Of a stretch of DNA of 64,000 nucleotides, positions 25,448-33,307 are shown piece after piece. Both the position numbers and the translations under genes were made by a program. This DNA is from SIG452 sp045540295 (GTDB lineage: Bacteria; Bacillota; Clostridia; UMGS1840). Below the pieces are notes generated by a model. The model was not told where the DNA came from. It saw only the letters and a list, made by a program, of their open reading frames with translations, and made no database searches. Location: positions 70,054-134,053 of the forward strand of contig JAZQGY010000031.1 in NCBI GenBank assembly GCA_045540295.1. Direction: 5' to 3'. Positions within the stretch are counted from its first letter, which is position 1; each line of letters begins with the position of its first letter.

Positions 25448-28400
25448 TTAGCACTGTTTCACTGCAAAATCAACTTCTTCCCCGTTTACACTCCAGTGTT
25501 TGCCTTCGCCCACCAAGGTGCCGTAGGAAATTTCTTCTGCTAATACATCTTCTTTGATAGTAGCTTCATTTTTCTTCATAATGTCTGCCACTTTATCGTT
25601 ACCGGATACGGAAACGATAATATGGTCAGTTACTTCGAAGCCGGAATCTTTTCTCATGGTCTGAATTTTGGAAACCACTTCTCTGACTAATCCTTCTTCT
25701 AGGAGTTCTTCCGTTAAGTTGGTATCCAAAACAACGGTGATGCCGTAATCGGAGTTGGATTCGTAACCGGGCACCTGAGCAGATTCAATGAGTAAATCTT
25801 CTTTTGTAAGAGCTTCTTCTTTGCCGTCTAAAGTGACGGTTAAAGTACCCTTGGTTTCCAATTCATCCATAGCGGCAATACCGTCTAATTCAGATAAAAC
25901 GGTACGAAGTGCACCCAGTTGTTTTCCGAAACGGGGACCTAAGGTTTTCAGCTGCGGTTTGAAGGAATAAGAAGTGAAATCTTTGACACTGTCAGTAAAT
26001 GCCACTTCCTTCACATTCAGTTCTTCAGCGATGATGTCTTTATAGAAATCGGGCAATTCGCTGTCTGCTTTTACAAACATTTTGCCGATAGGCTGACGGT
26101 TTTTGATGTTGGCAGAGTTTCTTGCAGCACGGCCTAACACTACAATGTCAACCACCTGATTCATCTTTTCTTCTAAATCCTTGTCAATCCACTGGGTATT
26201 TGCCACGGGGAAATCACAAAGATGAACGCTTTCGGGTGCGGTTTTATCAATGGAGCAAACTAAGTTTCTGTAGATATCTTCTGCCATAAAGGGAATCATG
26301 GGAGCAGACAGTTTTGCTAAGGTAACCAATGCGGTATATAAGGTCATATAGGCATTAATTTTATCCTGGGTCATATCCTTGCCCCAGTAACGTTCACGGC
26401 AGCGGCGAACATACCAGTTACTGAGTTCATCCACAAAATCATCCAATACGCGGGAGGTTTCGGTGATTTTGTAATCGGAAAGATAGGTGTCTACCGTTTC
26501 GGTTAAAGTGTTTAACTTAGACAGTAACCACTTATCCATCACAGATAATTTATCATATTCCAAGGCGTATTTGGTGGCATCAAAGCCGTCAATGTTGGCA
26601 TAGAGCACAAAGAAGGCATAGGTATTCCAAAGAGTACCCATAAACTTTCTCTGCCCTTCTGTTACCGCACCTTTATGGAATTTGTTAGGCAGCCAGGGTG
26701 CAGAGTTGGAATAGAAATACCAACGGATAGCATCGGCACCGTGTTCTGCCAATGCATCAAAGGGATCCACGGCGTTGCCCTTGGATTTGGACATCTTTTG
26801 GCCGTTTTCATCCTGCACGTGACCTAATACGATAACATTTTTATAGGGAGCCTTATCAAAAATTAAAGTAGAGATCGCTAAGAGTGAATAGAACCAACCA
26901 CGGGTCTGGTCCACAGCTTCACTGATGAAGTCTGCAGGGAAATTTTCTTCGAAGATTTCTTTGTTTTCAAAGGGATAATGCCACTGTGCAAAGGGCATTG
27001 CTCCGGAGTCAAACCAGCAGTCGATAACTTCTTTCACACGGTGCATTTCTTTACCACATTCGGGGCATTTAATGGTCACCGCATCAATGAAGGGACGGTG
27101 GAGTTCAATTTCATCCGGACAGTTATCAGACATGCTCTTTAATTCTTCAATGCTTCCGATAGCGTGACGGTGACCACATTCGCACTGCCAGATATTTAAA
27201 GGAGTACCCCAGTATCGGTCACGGCTGACACCCCAGTCCTGCACGTTATTGAGCCAGTCACCGAATCTGCCTTTGCCGATAGATTCAGGAATCCAGTTCA
27301 CGGTGTTGTTGTTTTTGATAAGATTTTCTTTTACCTCGGTCATTTTGATGAACCAGGAATCTCTTGCATAGTAAATTAAGGGAGTATCACATCTCCAGCA
27401 GAAGGGATAGGAGTGTTCAAAAGGAAGTGCTTTAAAGAGCAGACCTCTTTTATCCAAATCCATAAACACTTCTTTGTCTGCATCCTTACAGAACATTCCC
27501 GCCCAGGGAGTTTCTGCGGTCATTTCGCCCTTCTGGTCAACCAACTGCACGAAAGGAAGGTCGTAGTTTCTGCCTACCTTAGCATCGTCTTCCCCGAAAG
27601 CAGGTGCAATATGAACGATACCGGTACCGTCGGTTAAAGTAACATAGTGGTCACAAACAATGTAATATGCTTTTTTGTCGGGCTTTGCAAAATCAAAGAG
27701 GGGTTCGTATTCTTTATATTCCAAATCTTTACCGATGTAGGATTCGAGTACGGTGTATTCCCCTTCGATAACGCTTGATACCAACGCTTCCGCTAAGATG
27801 TATCTAACGCCGTCAGTTTCAATTTTTACATAGGTTTCGTCGGGGTTTACGCAAAGTGCCACGTTGGAGGGTAAGGTCCAGGGAGTGGTGGTCCAAGCCA
27901 AAATAAATTCGTTTTCCGCGCCTTTCACTTTGAATTTTGCGATAGCGGATTTTTCTTTCACGTCTTTATAGCCTTGTGCCACTTCGTGGCTGGACAACGG
28001 AGTTCCGCAACGGGGACAGTACGGTACAATTTTAAAGCCTTTATACAAAAGACCTTTGTCCCAGATTTGTTTTAATGCCCACCATTCGGATTCGATAAAA
28101 TCGTTGGTGTAGGTAACGTAGGGGTTGTCCATATCTGCCCAGAATCCAACAGTTCCGGAAAAGTCTTCCCACATTCCTTTATATTTCCAAACGCTTTCCT
28201 TACATTCTTTAATAAAGGGTTCTAAACCGTATTCTTCAATCTGTTCTTTACCGTCTAAGCCCAGTTTCTTTTCCACTTCTAATTCAACGGGTAACCCATG
28301 GGTATCCCAACCTGCTTTACGAAGCACATGGTAGCCTTTCATGGTTTTATAACGGGGAATCATATCTTTGATAACACGGGTTAATACGTGGCCGATATGA

Positions 28401-28561
28401 GGCTTTCCGTTTGCTGTCGGGGGGCCGTCATAAAAGGTGAAGGTTTCCCCTTCTTTTCTGGAATCGATGCTTTTTTCAAAGATGTTATGTTCTTTCCAAA
28501 AAGCTTCGGTTTTCTTTTCTCTTTCCACAAAGTTTAAATTTGCAGACACTTTTTCGTACAT
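25448..28561 (-). CDS. ileS: Isoleucine-tRNA ligase, long (type 2, eukaryote-like) form
   Basis: Charges tRNA-Ile. The class I signatures are PHIGHVLTR (HIGH) and KMSKSKGN (KMSKS); the editing domain has TTTPWTLPSN. The 1037-residue length and the opening blocks (FTFYDGPPTANGKPHIGHV, WDTHGLPVELEVEKKLGL) fit the type 2 group. That group includes eukaryotic cytosolic enzymes and the mupirocin-resistant bacterial IleS2; typical bacterial IleS is around 920 residues with a C-terminal zinc finger. Expression should be controlled by the T-box leader upstream. It is transcribed alone. Confidence 0.96.
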   Translation of the reverse strand: MYEKVSANLNFVEREKKTEAFWKEHNIFEKSIDSRKEGETFTFYDGPPTANGKPHIGHVLTRVIKDMIPRYKTMKGYHVLRKAGWDTHGLPVELEVEKKLGLDGKEQIEEYGLEPFIKECKESVWKYKGMWEDFSGTVGFWADMDNPYVTYTNDFIESEWWALKQIWDKGLLYKGFKIVPYCPRCGTPLSSHEVAQGYKDVKEKSAIAKFKVKGAENEFILAWTTTPWTLPSNVALCVNPDETYVKIETDGVRYILAEALVSSVIEGEYTVLESYIGKDLEYKEYEPLFDFAKPDKKAYYIVCDHYVTLTDGTGIVHIAPAFGEDDAKVGRNYDLPFVQLVDQKGEMTAETPWAGMFCKDADKEVFMDLDKRGLLFKALPFEHSYPFCWRCDTPLIYYARDSWFIKMTEVKENLIKNNNTVNWIPESIGKGRFGDWLNNVQDWGVSRDRYWGTPLNIWQCECGHRHAIGSIEELKSMSDNCPDEIELHRPFIDAVTIKCPECGKEMHRVKEVIDCWFDSGAMPFAQWHYPFENKEIFEENFPADFISEAVDQTRGWFYSLLAISTLIFDKAPYKNVIVLGHVQDENGQKMSKSKGNAVDPFDALAEHGADAIRWYFYSNSAPWLPNKFHKGAVTEGQRKFMGTLWNTYAFFVLYANIDGFDATKYALEYDKLSVMDKWLLSKLNTLTETVDTYLSDYKITETSRVLDDFVDELSNWYVRRCRERYWGKDMTQDKINAYMTLYTALVTLAKLSAPMIPFMAEDIYRNLVCSIDKTAPESVHLCDFPVANTQWIDKDLEEKMNQVVDIVVLGRAARNSANIKNRQPIGKMFVKADSELPDFYKDIIAEELNVKEVAFTDSVKDFTSYSFKPQLKTLGPRFGKQLGALRTVLSELDGIAAMDELETKGTLTVTLDGKEEALTKEDLLIESAQVPGYESNSDYGITVVLDTNLTEELLEEGLVREVVSKIQTMRKDSGFEVTDHIIVSVSGNDKVADIMKKNEATIKEDVLAEEISYGTLVGEGKHWSVNGEEVDFAVKQC

Positions 28562-28598
28562 TTCGTACTCCTCCTATATATCACTCTATTTTCAACAA

Positions 28599-28950
28599 AC
28601 AAAAAAGGTTTTTGTCTGATAACAGGACAAAAACCTTTGCAACCACCTATTATCCGTGTACCAATCATACACGCTTCCTGTTACGGGGAATACCGTCACC
28701 GCTTACTATCTTTTGGTAAAAACACTTCCTGACAAACACCAATCTGTCTGAAATAGCCATACCAAAAAAATTCGGCAATGCAACTCCAAAGGGATTTTCC
28801 TGCCAAACTACTCACTGTCGGCTCACACCGTACCCGACTCGCTGAAGTTTTGGTATAGGCAGTACTGTCTTTATCATCGTTTTTTTAATTTTCAATTTTT
28901 TACTGTTTTTGCTATTTTTTGCTATGATTTCGAGGCATATTCCCATAGCA
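28599..28950 (-). promoter_or_regulatory. T-box leader of ileS
   Basis: Between the promoter and ileS, the minus strand has the apical stem I signature GCGAGTCGGGT ... GGTGTGAGCCGAC. An AGTA element lies on the 5' side, and a candidate Ile specifier ATT follows GGTATGGCT on the 3' side. A T-box-like sequence (AATAGGTGGTTGC) comes next; TGGT could pair with the ACCA end of uncharged tRNA-Ile. An intrinsic terminator at 28601-28639 (AAAGGTTTTTGTC/GACAAAAACCTTT plus T-run) ends the leader. The antiterminator sequence departs from the usual AGGGTGGNACCGCG. Confidence 0.85.
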
Positions 28951-28956
28951 TACTAT

Positions 28957-28985
28957 AGTATAATACATTTTTTTTGATTTGTCAA
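28957..28985 (-). promoter_or_regulatory. Promoter of the ileS T-box transcript
   Basis: Minus-strand TTGACA (28980-28985), 17 bp spacer, TATACT (28957-28962). Confidence 0.85.
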
Positions 28986-29008
28986 ATTTTTTTGTGATTT
29001 TTATAAAA

Positions 29009-29076
29009 AAAGGCTTCCCCTCGGAGGGGAAGGCATAAAAGAAAAAACACTCCGTGATAATTCACGGAGTGTTTTT
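29009..29076 (-). terminator. Tandem terminators after the barstar gene
   Basis: Two hairpins: 29043-29076 (AAACACTCCGTGA pairing with TTCACGGAGTGTTT, overlapping the stop codon) and 29009-29036 (CTTCCCCT/AGGGGAAG followed by seven T on the minus strand). Confidence 0.8.
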
Positions 29077-29404
29077 ATGAAATCAGCTCAAATACAACAT
29101 TCGGTGTATCCCGATGCACATCCGCAAAGACTTCAAGCATTGTTTCACAATACTTTTTCAAATCCTCGGGGAGCGATGAATAACCGCAGATATTAACTTC
29201 CATATGCTCTCCATCTGCCCACAAATATCTCAAGCAATCCCACAAAGCATCCCAGTTTTTTCCGTACGAGTCGGGAAGTCCGAATTTTGTTTTTAATAAC
29301 AAATGAATTTCCCACCAATATTTACAGCCAGTAAAATCCAATATAATCGGATTTTCTTTGATGGGTTTATATGCATTTTGTTTATTTTGTTCATTATAAT
29401 TCAA
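29075..29404 (-). CDS. Barstar-family RNase inhibitor (immunity protein)
   Basis: Small acidic inhibitor (109 residues) that should bind and block the barnase encoded just upstream. Recognised by the barstar pattern NPIILDFTGCKYWWEIHLLLKTKFGLPDSYGKNWDALWDCL and later SSLPEDLKKYCETMLEVF. These regions correspond to the helix that enters the barnase active site (barstar Tyr29-Asp39 region: YGKNWDALWD). I chose TTG at 29402-29404 because AGAGGTGA lies 4 nt upstream; another TTG 18 bp earlier lacks a site. Ten bases separate it from the barnase stop, so both are made from one transcript. Confidence 0.92.
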   Translation of the reverse strand: MNYNEQNKQNAYKPIKENPIILDFTGCKYWWEIHLLLKTKFGLPDSYGKNWDALWDCLRYLWADGEHMEVNICGYSSLPEDLKKYCETMLEVFADVHRDTPNVVFELIS

Positions 29405-29414
29405 AAAATCACCT

Positions 29415-29924
29415 CTATTCAATCTCTATAAATGTTTGATAGTGGTCATAGGTTACAAAAATCAAACCATCATTGGAAAACACTATTCTTTCTATCCCTC
29501 TGTATCCAAATTTATAATTAATGTCTGCCTCATACCAAATTCTATTTGGTGCAGTTGGTAGATGTTCGTTCCTATTTTGGTATATGCCACCAAAAATCAT
29601 TTTTCCGGGACAAACTGAAAACAAATTTCCTTTTTTGGCCTTCCAACCTTCCTTGATAGCTTGTTCGGATGTGATATAATAATCCGGCAATTTTCCGTAG
29701 GTCTTCAAATACCAATCCGCGCCATACTTCTCATGATGTGTTGCTGATCCAGCAAGAATAGCCCTTAATCTTTCAATCACACACCTGCAATTCAGATGAA
29801 CCGGCGGACTAGGATTTACAATTTCATTAACACCATATATCTTACCATGATTAATTGGACAAGTCAAGCAAGTCTTCAAATCAAATGTTGTCTTCCACAT
29901 TTTCCACTTGGAGCTATATTTCAT
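29415..29924 (-). CDS. Barnase-family ribonuclease fused to a phage-head (Mu F-like) zinc-binding segment
   Basis: Residues about 66-169 align with mature barnase without gaps over the active site. The catalytic residues correspond exactly: Glu132 (barnase Glu73), Arg142 (Arg83), Arg146 (Arg87) and His161 (His102), in YEADINY, GYRGIER and DHYQTF. Barnase Lys27 is replaced by Ser86. Residues 14-50 (KTCLTCPINHGKIYG ... PPVHLNCRC) match the C-terminal CxxC/HxxCxC zinc segment of SPP1 gp7/Mu gpF head-morphogenesis proteins. There is no signal peptide, unlike secreted Bacillus barnase. The ATG at 29922-29924 follows GGAGGTGAG. The gene is probably the RNase toxin of a phage-derived or polymorphic toxin module with its immunity gene. 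Confidence 0.92.
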   Translation of the reverse strand: MKYSSKWKMWKTTFDLKTCLTCPINHGKIYGVNEIVNPSPPVHLNCRCVIERLRAILAGSATHHEKYGADWYLKTYGKLPDYYITSEQAIKEGWKAKKGNLFSVCPGKMIFGGIYQNRNEHLPTAPNRIWYEADINYKFGYRGIERIVFSNDGLIFVTYDHYQTFIEIE

Positions 29925-29947
29925 TCTCTCACCTCCTATCTTATTAC

Positions 29948-29976
29948 ATGGTAACATATTTTTTAAACCCAATCAA
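29948..29976 (-). promoter_or_regulatory. Candidate promoter of the barnase-barstar operon
   Basis: Minus-strand TTGATT (29971-29976), 17 bp spacer, TACCAT (29948-29953), 24 bp before the start codon. Confidence 0.55.
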
Positions 29977-30023
29977 TATCTTTTTATGCTCACATTTTTC
30001 TCAAAATAAATACTCAATCAAAC

Positions 30024-30050
30024 GGGCTGTCGAGGACGCCAGCCCCTACA
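30024..30050. repeat. REP-like palindrome
   Basis: GGGCTG-N10-CAGCCC followed by CCTAC; read on the minus strand it begins GTAGGGGCTGG. It shares the GTAGGGG head plus G/C palindrome seen inside the RAYT gene (about 18655 and 18845). Confidence 0.6.
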
Positions 30051-30110
30051 ATTCAGGCTTTGCCTGCCACCGTTTTTATTCTTTATTGTTTATTCATTAT
30101 TCATTTAATA

Positions 30111-30146
30111 AAAAAATCTCCGTGAAATTCACGGAGATTTTTTTGA
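30111..30146 (-). terminator. Terminator of the amino-sugar operon
   Basis: Stem AAATCTCCGTGA/TTCACGGAGATTT with T-run on the minus strand, just past the nagA stop. Its stem resembles the barstar terminator (CTCCGTGA core). Confidence 0.85.
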
Positions 30147-30156
30147 TATTAAAAAT

Positions 30157-31215
30157 TTACTGATACAGATTACCTGCAATGTAGGTGCCTAAGATTTTTC
30201 TGTTGTCATCCAGCACTACAAAGTCTGCATCAAAGCCTTCTTTTAACTGACCTTTGTTTACGCCAATCATCTTAGCAGGAGTTTCGGTTGCCATTTTCAC
30301 AGCATCTTCGAAAGGAATACCAAATTCCACAGCCTTGTTCACGCAAGCCCACAGATTGGTGGTGCTTCCTGCGATAGCGCCTTCCATGGTTCTTGCAACA
30401 CCGTCTTTTACCAGGATGGGTTGTCCGCCGAATTCATACTCGCCGTCACTCATACCGGTAGCACGCATAGAGTCACTGATAAGAACCAGCCTGTCGGTAC
30501 CGAAGATTTTATACATTGCTAAAATCACGGCTTTGTGGATATGTAATCCGTCACAGATAATCTGTGCATAGATGCCGGTTTCCATACCTGCACCCAAGAG
30601 CCCCGGGTTTCTGTGATGTAAGGGAGGCATTGCATTGAAGGAATGGGTTAAACAGTTTGCACCGTTTTTGATTGCCTCCATGGCAATGTCATAGGTGGTG
30701 TCGGTGTGACCTAAAGAAACCACGCAAAGGTCTTTTGCTTCTTTAATAAATTCCATACTGCCTTCCACTTCGGGAGCGATGGTAACCATCTTCACGTTGG
30801 GCAGTTTTTTGAATTCTTCAATATCGGGAGCTTTGATGAATTTTTCATTCTGAGCGCCTTTATATTTCACATTGATGTAGGGGCCTTCCATATGGAAGCC
30901 TAAAATCTGTGCGCCTTTGCAATTGGTATCGGAGTTCATGGTTTTTGCGATGTCTTCCATGGCAACGGTCATGGTAGTAGGTAACCAGGAGGTGATACCG
31001 TTTTTCGCCAAGTAATCGCACATTTTTGCAAATTCAGCATCCATGGTGTCACCGCCCACACAACCGTGGGTATGTACGTCCACCAGGCCGGGGATGACGG
31101 TGTTTCCGCCTAAGTCGGTGCCTTCCCCGTCAATTTTGCCGATTTTTGTAAATTTACCGTCAACTACTTCGAAGTCACAGAGCTGACCGTTTATTTTTGC
31201 ATTTTTAAAAATCAT
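30157..31215 (-). CDS. nagA: N-acetylglucosamine-6-phosphate deacetylase
   Basis: Amidohydrolase-fold metal enzyme that removes acetate from GlcNAc-6-P. The 352-residue protein has DVHTHGCVGGDTMD, FHMEGPYINVKYKGAQ, SLGHTDTTYD, THSFNAMPPLHHRNPG and the catalytic Asp in LISDSMRATGM. It overlaps nagB by 4 bp and closes the operon. The product GlcN-6-P is the substrate of NagB encoded immediately upstream, completing entry into glycolysis. Confidence 0.97.
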   Translation of the reverse strand: MIFKNAKINGQLCDFEVVDGKFTKIGKIDGEGTDLGGNTVIPGLVDVHTHGCVGGDTMDAEFAKMCDYLAKNGITSWLPTTMTVAMEDIAKTMNSDTNCKGAQILGFHMEGPYINVKYKGAQNEKFIKAPDIEEFKKLPNVKMVTIAPEVEGSMEFIKEAKDLCVVSLGHTDTTYDIAMEAIKNGANCLTHSFNAMPPLHHRNPGLLGAGMETGIYAQIICDGLHIHKAVILAMYKIFGTDRLVLISDSMRATGMSDGEYEFGGQPILVKDGVARTMEGAIAGSTTNLWACVNKAVEFGIPFEDAVKMATETPAKMIGVNKGQLKEGFDADFVVLDDNRKILGTYIAGNLYQ

Positions 31216-31934
31216 TCGCCGTATGCCTCCTTGTCGCAGATTAAAACAACATCCGGATGAAGTTTTAATAAGGTTGCAGGCACGTTGGTGGTAATTTTAT
31301 CGTCTAATAATGCACGAACAACGGTGTTTTTGTTAGCACCGCTTGCTAACAAAACGATTTTTTTCGCCTTCATGATGCTTGCCATCCCCATGGTAATTGC
31401 CTTGGTGGGCACTTCATCAATGGAGTTAAAGAAACGGGAATTTGCCTGGATGGTGTTTTCGGTTAAATCGGTTAAGTGTGTACCGGAAACTAATTTTTCA
31501 TCAGGTTCGTTAAAGCCGATATGACCGTTCTGGCCAATGCCCAAAAGCTGAATATCCACGCCGCCTGCTTTTTCAATCATAGCGTCGTAGTTTGCACCTT
31601 CTTCTTCGGGATTTTCAGACAAACCGTTGGGAACGAAGGTTCTTGCCTTATCAATGTTTACGAAATTGAACAGGTTTTCGTTCATAAAATAACGGTAGCT
31701 CTGATCGTTTTCGGGGGATAAGGGATAGTATTCATCTAAGTTAAAGGAGGTGATATCGGAAAAGTCAATTTCACCGGCTTTGTTCATTTCGATTAAGTTT
31801 TTATACAGTCCGATGGGAGTGGAACCGGTTGCCAAGCCTAAAACAGAGTTAGGTTTTAAAATCATCTGACTTGCAAACAGTTTTGCGCCTTCTTTGGACA
31901 GTTCTTCATAGTTATTACAAACAATTACTCTCAT
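31212..31934 (-). CDS. nagB: Glucosamine-6-phosphate deaminase
   Basis: Converts GlcN-6-P to fructose-6-P and ammonia. The 240-residue sequence contains GLATGSTPIGLY, SFNLDEYYPL, the active-site loop LLGIGQNGHIGFNEP, and THLTDLTENTIQANSRFF. Length fits the short, non-allosteric Firmicute type. The ATG has AGGAG upstream. It lies 41 bp after the ROK kinase gene and overlaps nagA. Confidence 0.98.
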   Translation of the reverse strand: MRVIVCNNYEELSKEGAKLFASQMILKPNSVLGLATGSTPIGLYKNLIEMNKAGEIDFSDITSFNLDEYYPLSPENDQSYRYFMNENLFNFVNIDKARTFVPNGLSENPEEEGANYDAMIEKAGGVDIQLLGIGQNGHIGFNEPDEKLVSGTHLTDLTENTIQANSRFFNSIDEVPTKAITMGMASIMKAKKIVLLASGANKNTVVRALLDDKITTNVPATLLKLHPDVVLICDKEAYGE

Positions 31935-31975
31935 TGGAAAAACTCCTCCTTATTCTGCTCTTTTGCTTATTTTAC

Positions 31976-33307
31976 TTATTTCGCTAATTCAGGTAAGCTT
32001 GCAGCCGCAATGGACTGGCCAACTCTTCTTTCATATTCATCGGGAATATATAAGTTTACTTTGGTAGCTAATTCCGGGAATTCCTGATTCAACACTTCTT
32101 TTGCTTTTTCAATGATAATGTCGCCGCCTTTACCGGAGGTAACACGACCTAAAATCTGCAAGTAGTTAATATCATAGAATTCGCTATAATATGCAATTGC
32201 ATAACCAAAGTAGGTACCGATGGTTTCAAAAATCTGAACAGCACCTTCATGACCTTCTGCCAGGTGTTTCTGAACTACTTTTAATTTTTCTGCCAAGGAT
32301 AAATCTTCAGGTAATTCGATGCCTGCTTTGGGAGCTAATTTAATAACAGCATCCTGAGAGAAGTATTTGCATCCGCAACCGAAGTCACCGGACCACTCAT
32401 CTACCATAGCGTCGGTATTGTAGTCCACGGGAGCAAATGCCAGCTCATTTAACCAACCGGTAATGTTACCGTTGGGATCCACATAACCAACTGCTTCGGA
32501 GGTACCCATTGCAACACCCAAAATGGAGTTTTTGTTTAAGTGCATAGCACCTGCTAATGCAGCAACGTCACCGTCGTTTGCAACAGCCACCGGAATGTCA
32601 CCTGCGATGTTTTTATAAATATCTTTGATTCTTGCGTTGAATTTATCTCTCGGCACTTTGATAAACAAGGATGCCACCATAGCACGGTTGGAAATATAAA
32701 CCCCTGCAGAAGAAACACCGATAGCATCCACTCTGGGCATTTTGGAAGCTGCTAAATCGATTGCTTTCTGAATGTTTTCGTAATGATACTCCGGATCATC
32801 GTTTAATTTGGGTAACCAAACGATTTCCTCAGAGAAGATAACTTCACCGTCTACCACTGCAGAAACCTTCATATCACTTCCGCCTGCATCAAAACCGATA
32901 CGGCATCCGTCCAAATGTCTGCCGATGGAAACGGGATTGCCTTTTTCTTCGGGCATATTTTCGGTATAGATCACTTCAAAGGGATGTTCGTAAACATTGC
33001 TCATAAAGTCAACATCAAATTTACGGAGTCCTTCTAAAGTATAGGCATTTTTGATATATTCATATACATCTTTATCGCCATTTAAGTAAATTTTGAAGCC
33101 GCCAACTGCCCACAAGAGCATTTTAATTAAACGTTCCACATAGAAGTTGTTGGCATCTTTGTCGTCACCAATTTTAGTGTCATAACGGTAGATTAAACCG
33201 TTTTCTCTTTCCACTGCAATCTGCAGAGGACGGGTTGCGGTTTCTAAAAATTTTCTGTTGTAAACAATTGCAGGGATAAATTCCTGGTCTAAAATAGGTT
33301 TAATCAT
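31976..33307 (-). CDS. ROK-family sugar kinase with N-terminal extension (probable amino-sugar kinase)
   Basis: The core (about residues 135-440) has the ROK ATP-binding start IGFDAGGSDMKVSAVVDGEVIF, AIGVSSAGV, the catalytic region VAVANDGDVAALAGAM and GVAMGTSEAVGYVD. A Cys-containing zinc-like patch (GDFGCGCKYFSQ) follows. About 130 extra N-terminal residues are not part of the ROK fold that I know. Context between an N-acetylhexosamine kinase-like gene and nagB suggests phosphorylation of GlcNAc or a related sugar at C6, but the substrate is inferred. It overlaps the upstream gene by 8 bp. Confidence 0.82.
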   Translation of the reverse strand: MIKPILDQEFIPAIVYNRKFLETATRPLQIAVERENGLIYRYDTKIGDDKDANNFYVERLIKMLLWAVGGFKIYLNGDKDVYEYIKNAYTLEGLRKFDVDFMSNVYEHPFEVIYTENMPEEKGNPVSIGRHLDGCRIGFDAGGSDMKVSAVVDGEVIFSEEIVWLPKLNDDPEYHYENIQKAIDLAASKMPRVDAIGVSSAGVYISNRAMVASLFIKVPRDKFNARIKDIYKNIAGDIPVAVANDGDVAALAGAMHLNKNSILGVAMGTSEAVGYVDPNGNITGWLNELAFAPVDYNTDAMVDEWSGDFGCGCKYFSQDAVIKLAPKAGIELPEDLSLAEKLKVVQKHLAEGHEGAVQIFETIGTYFGYAIAYYSEFYDINYLQILGRVTSGKGGDIIIEKAKEVLNQEFPELATKVNLYIPDEYERRVGQSIAAASLPELAK

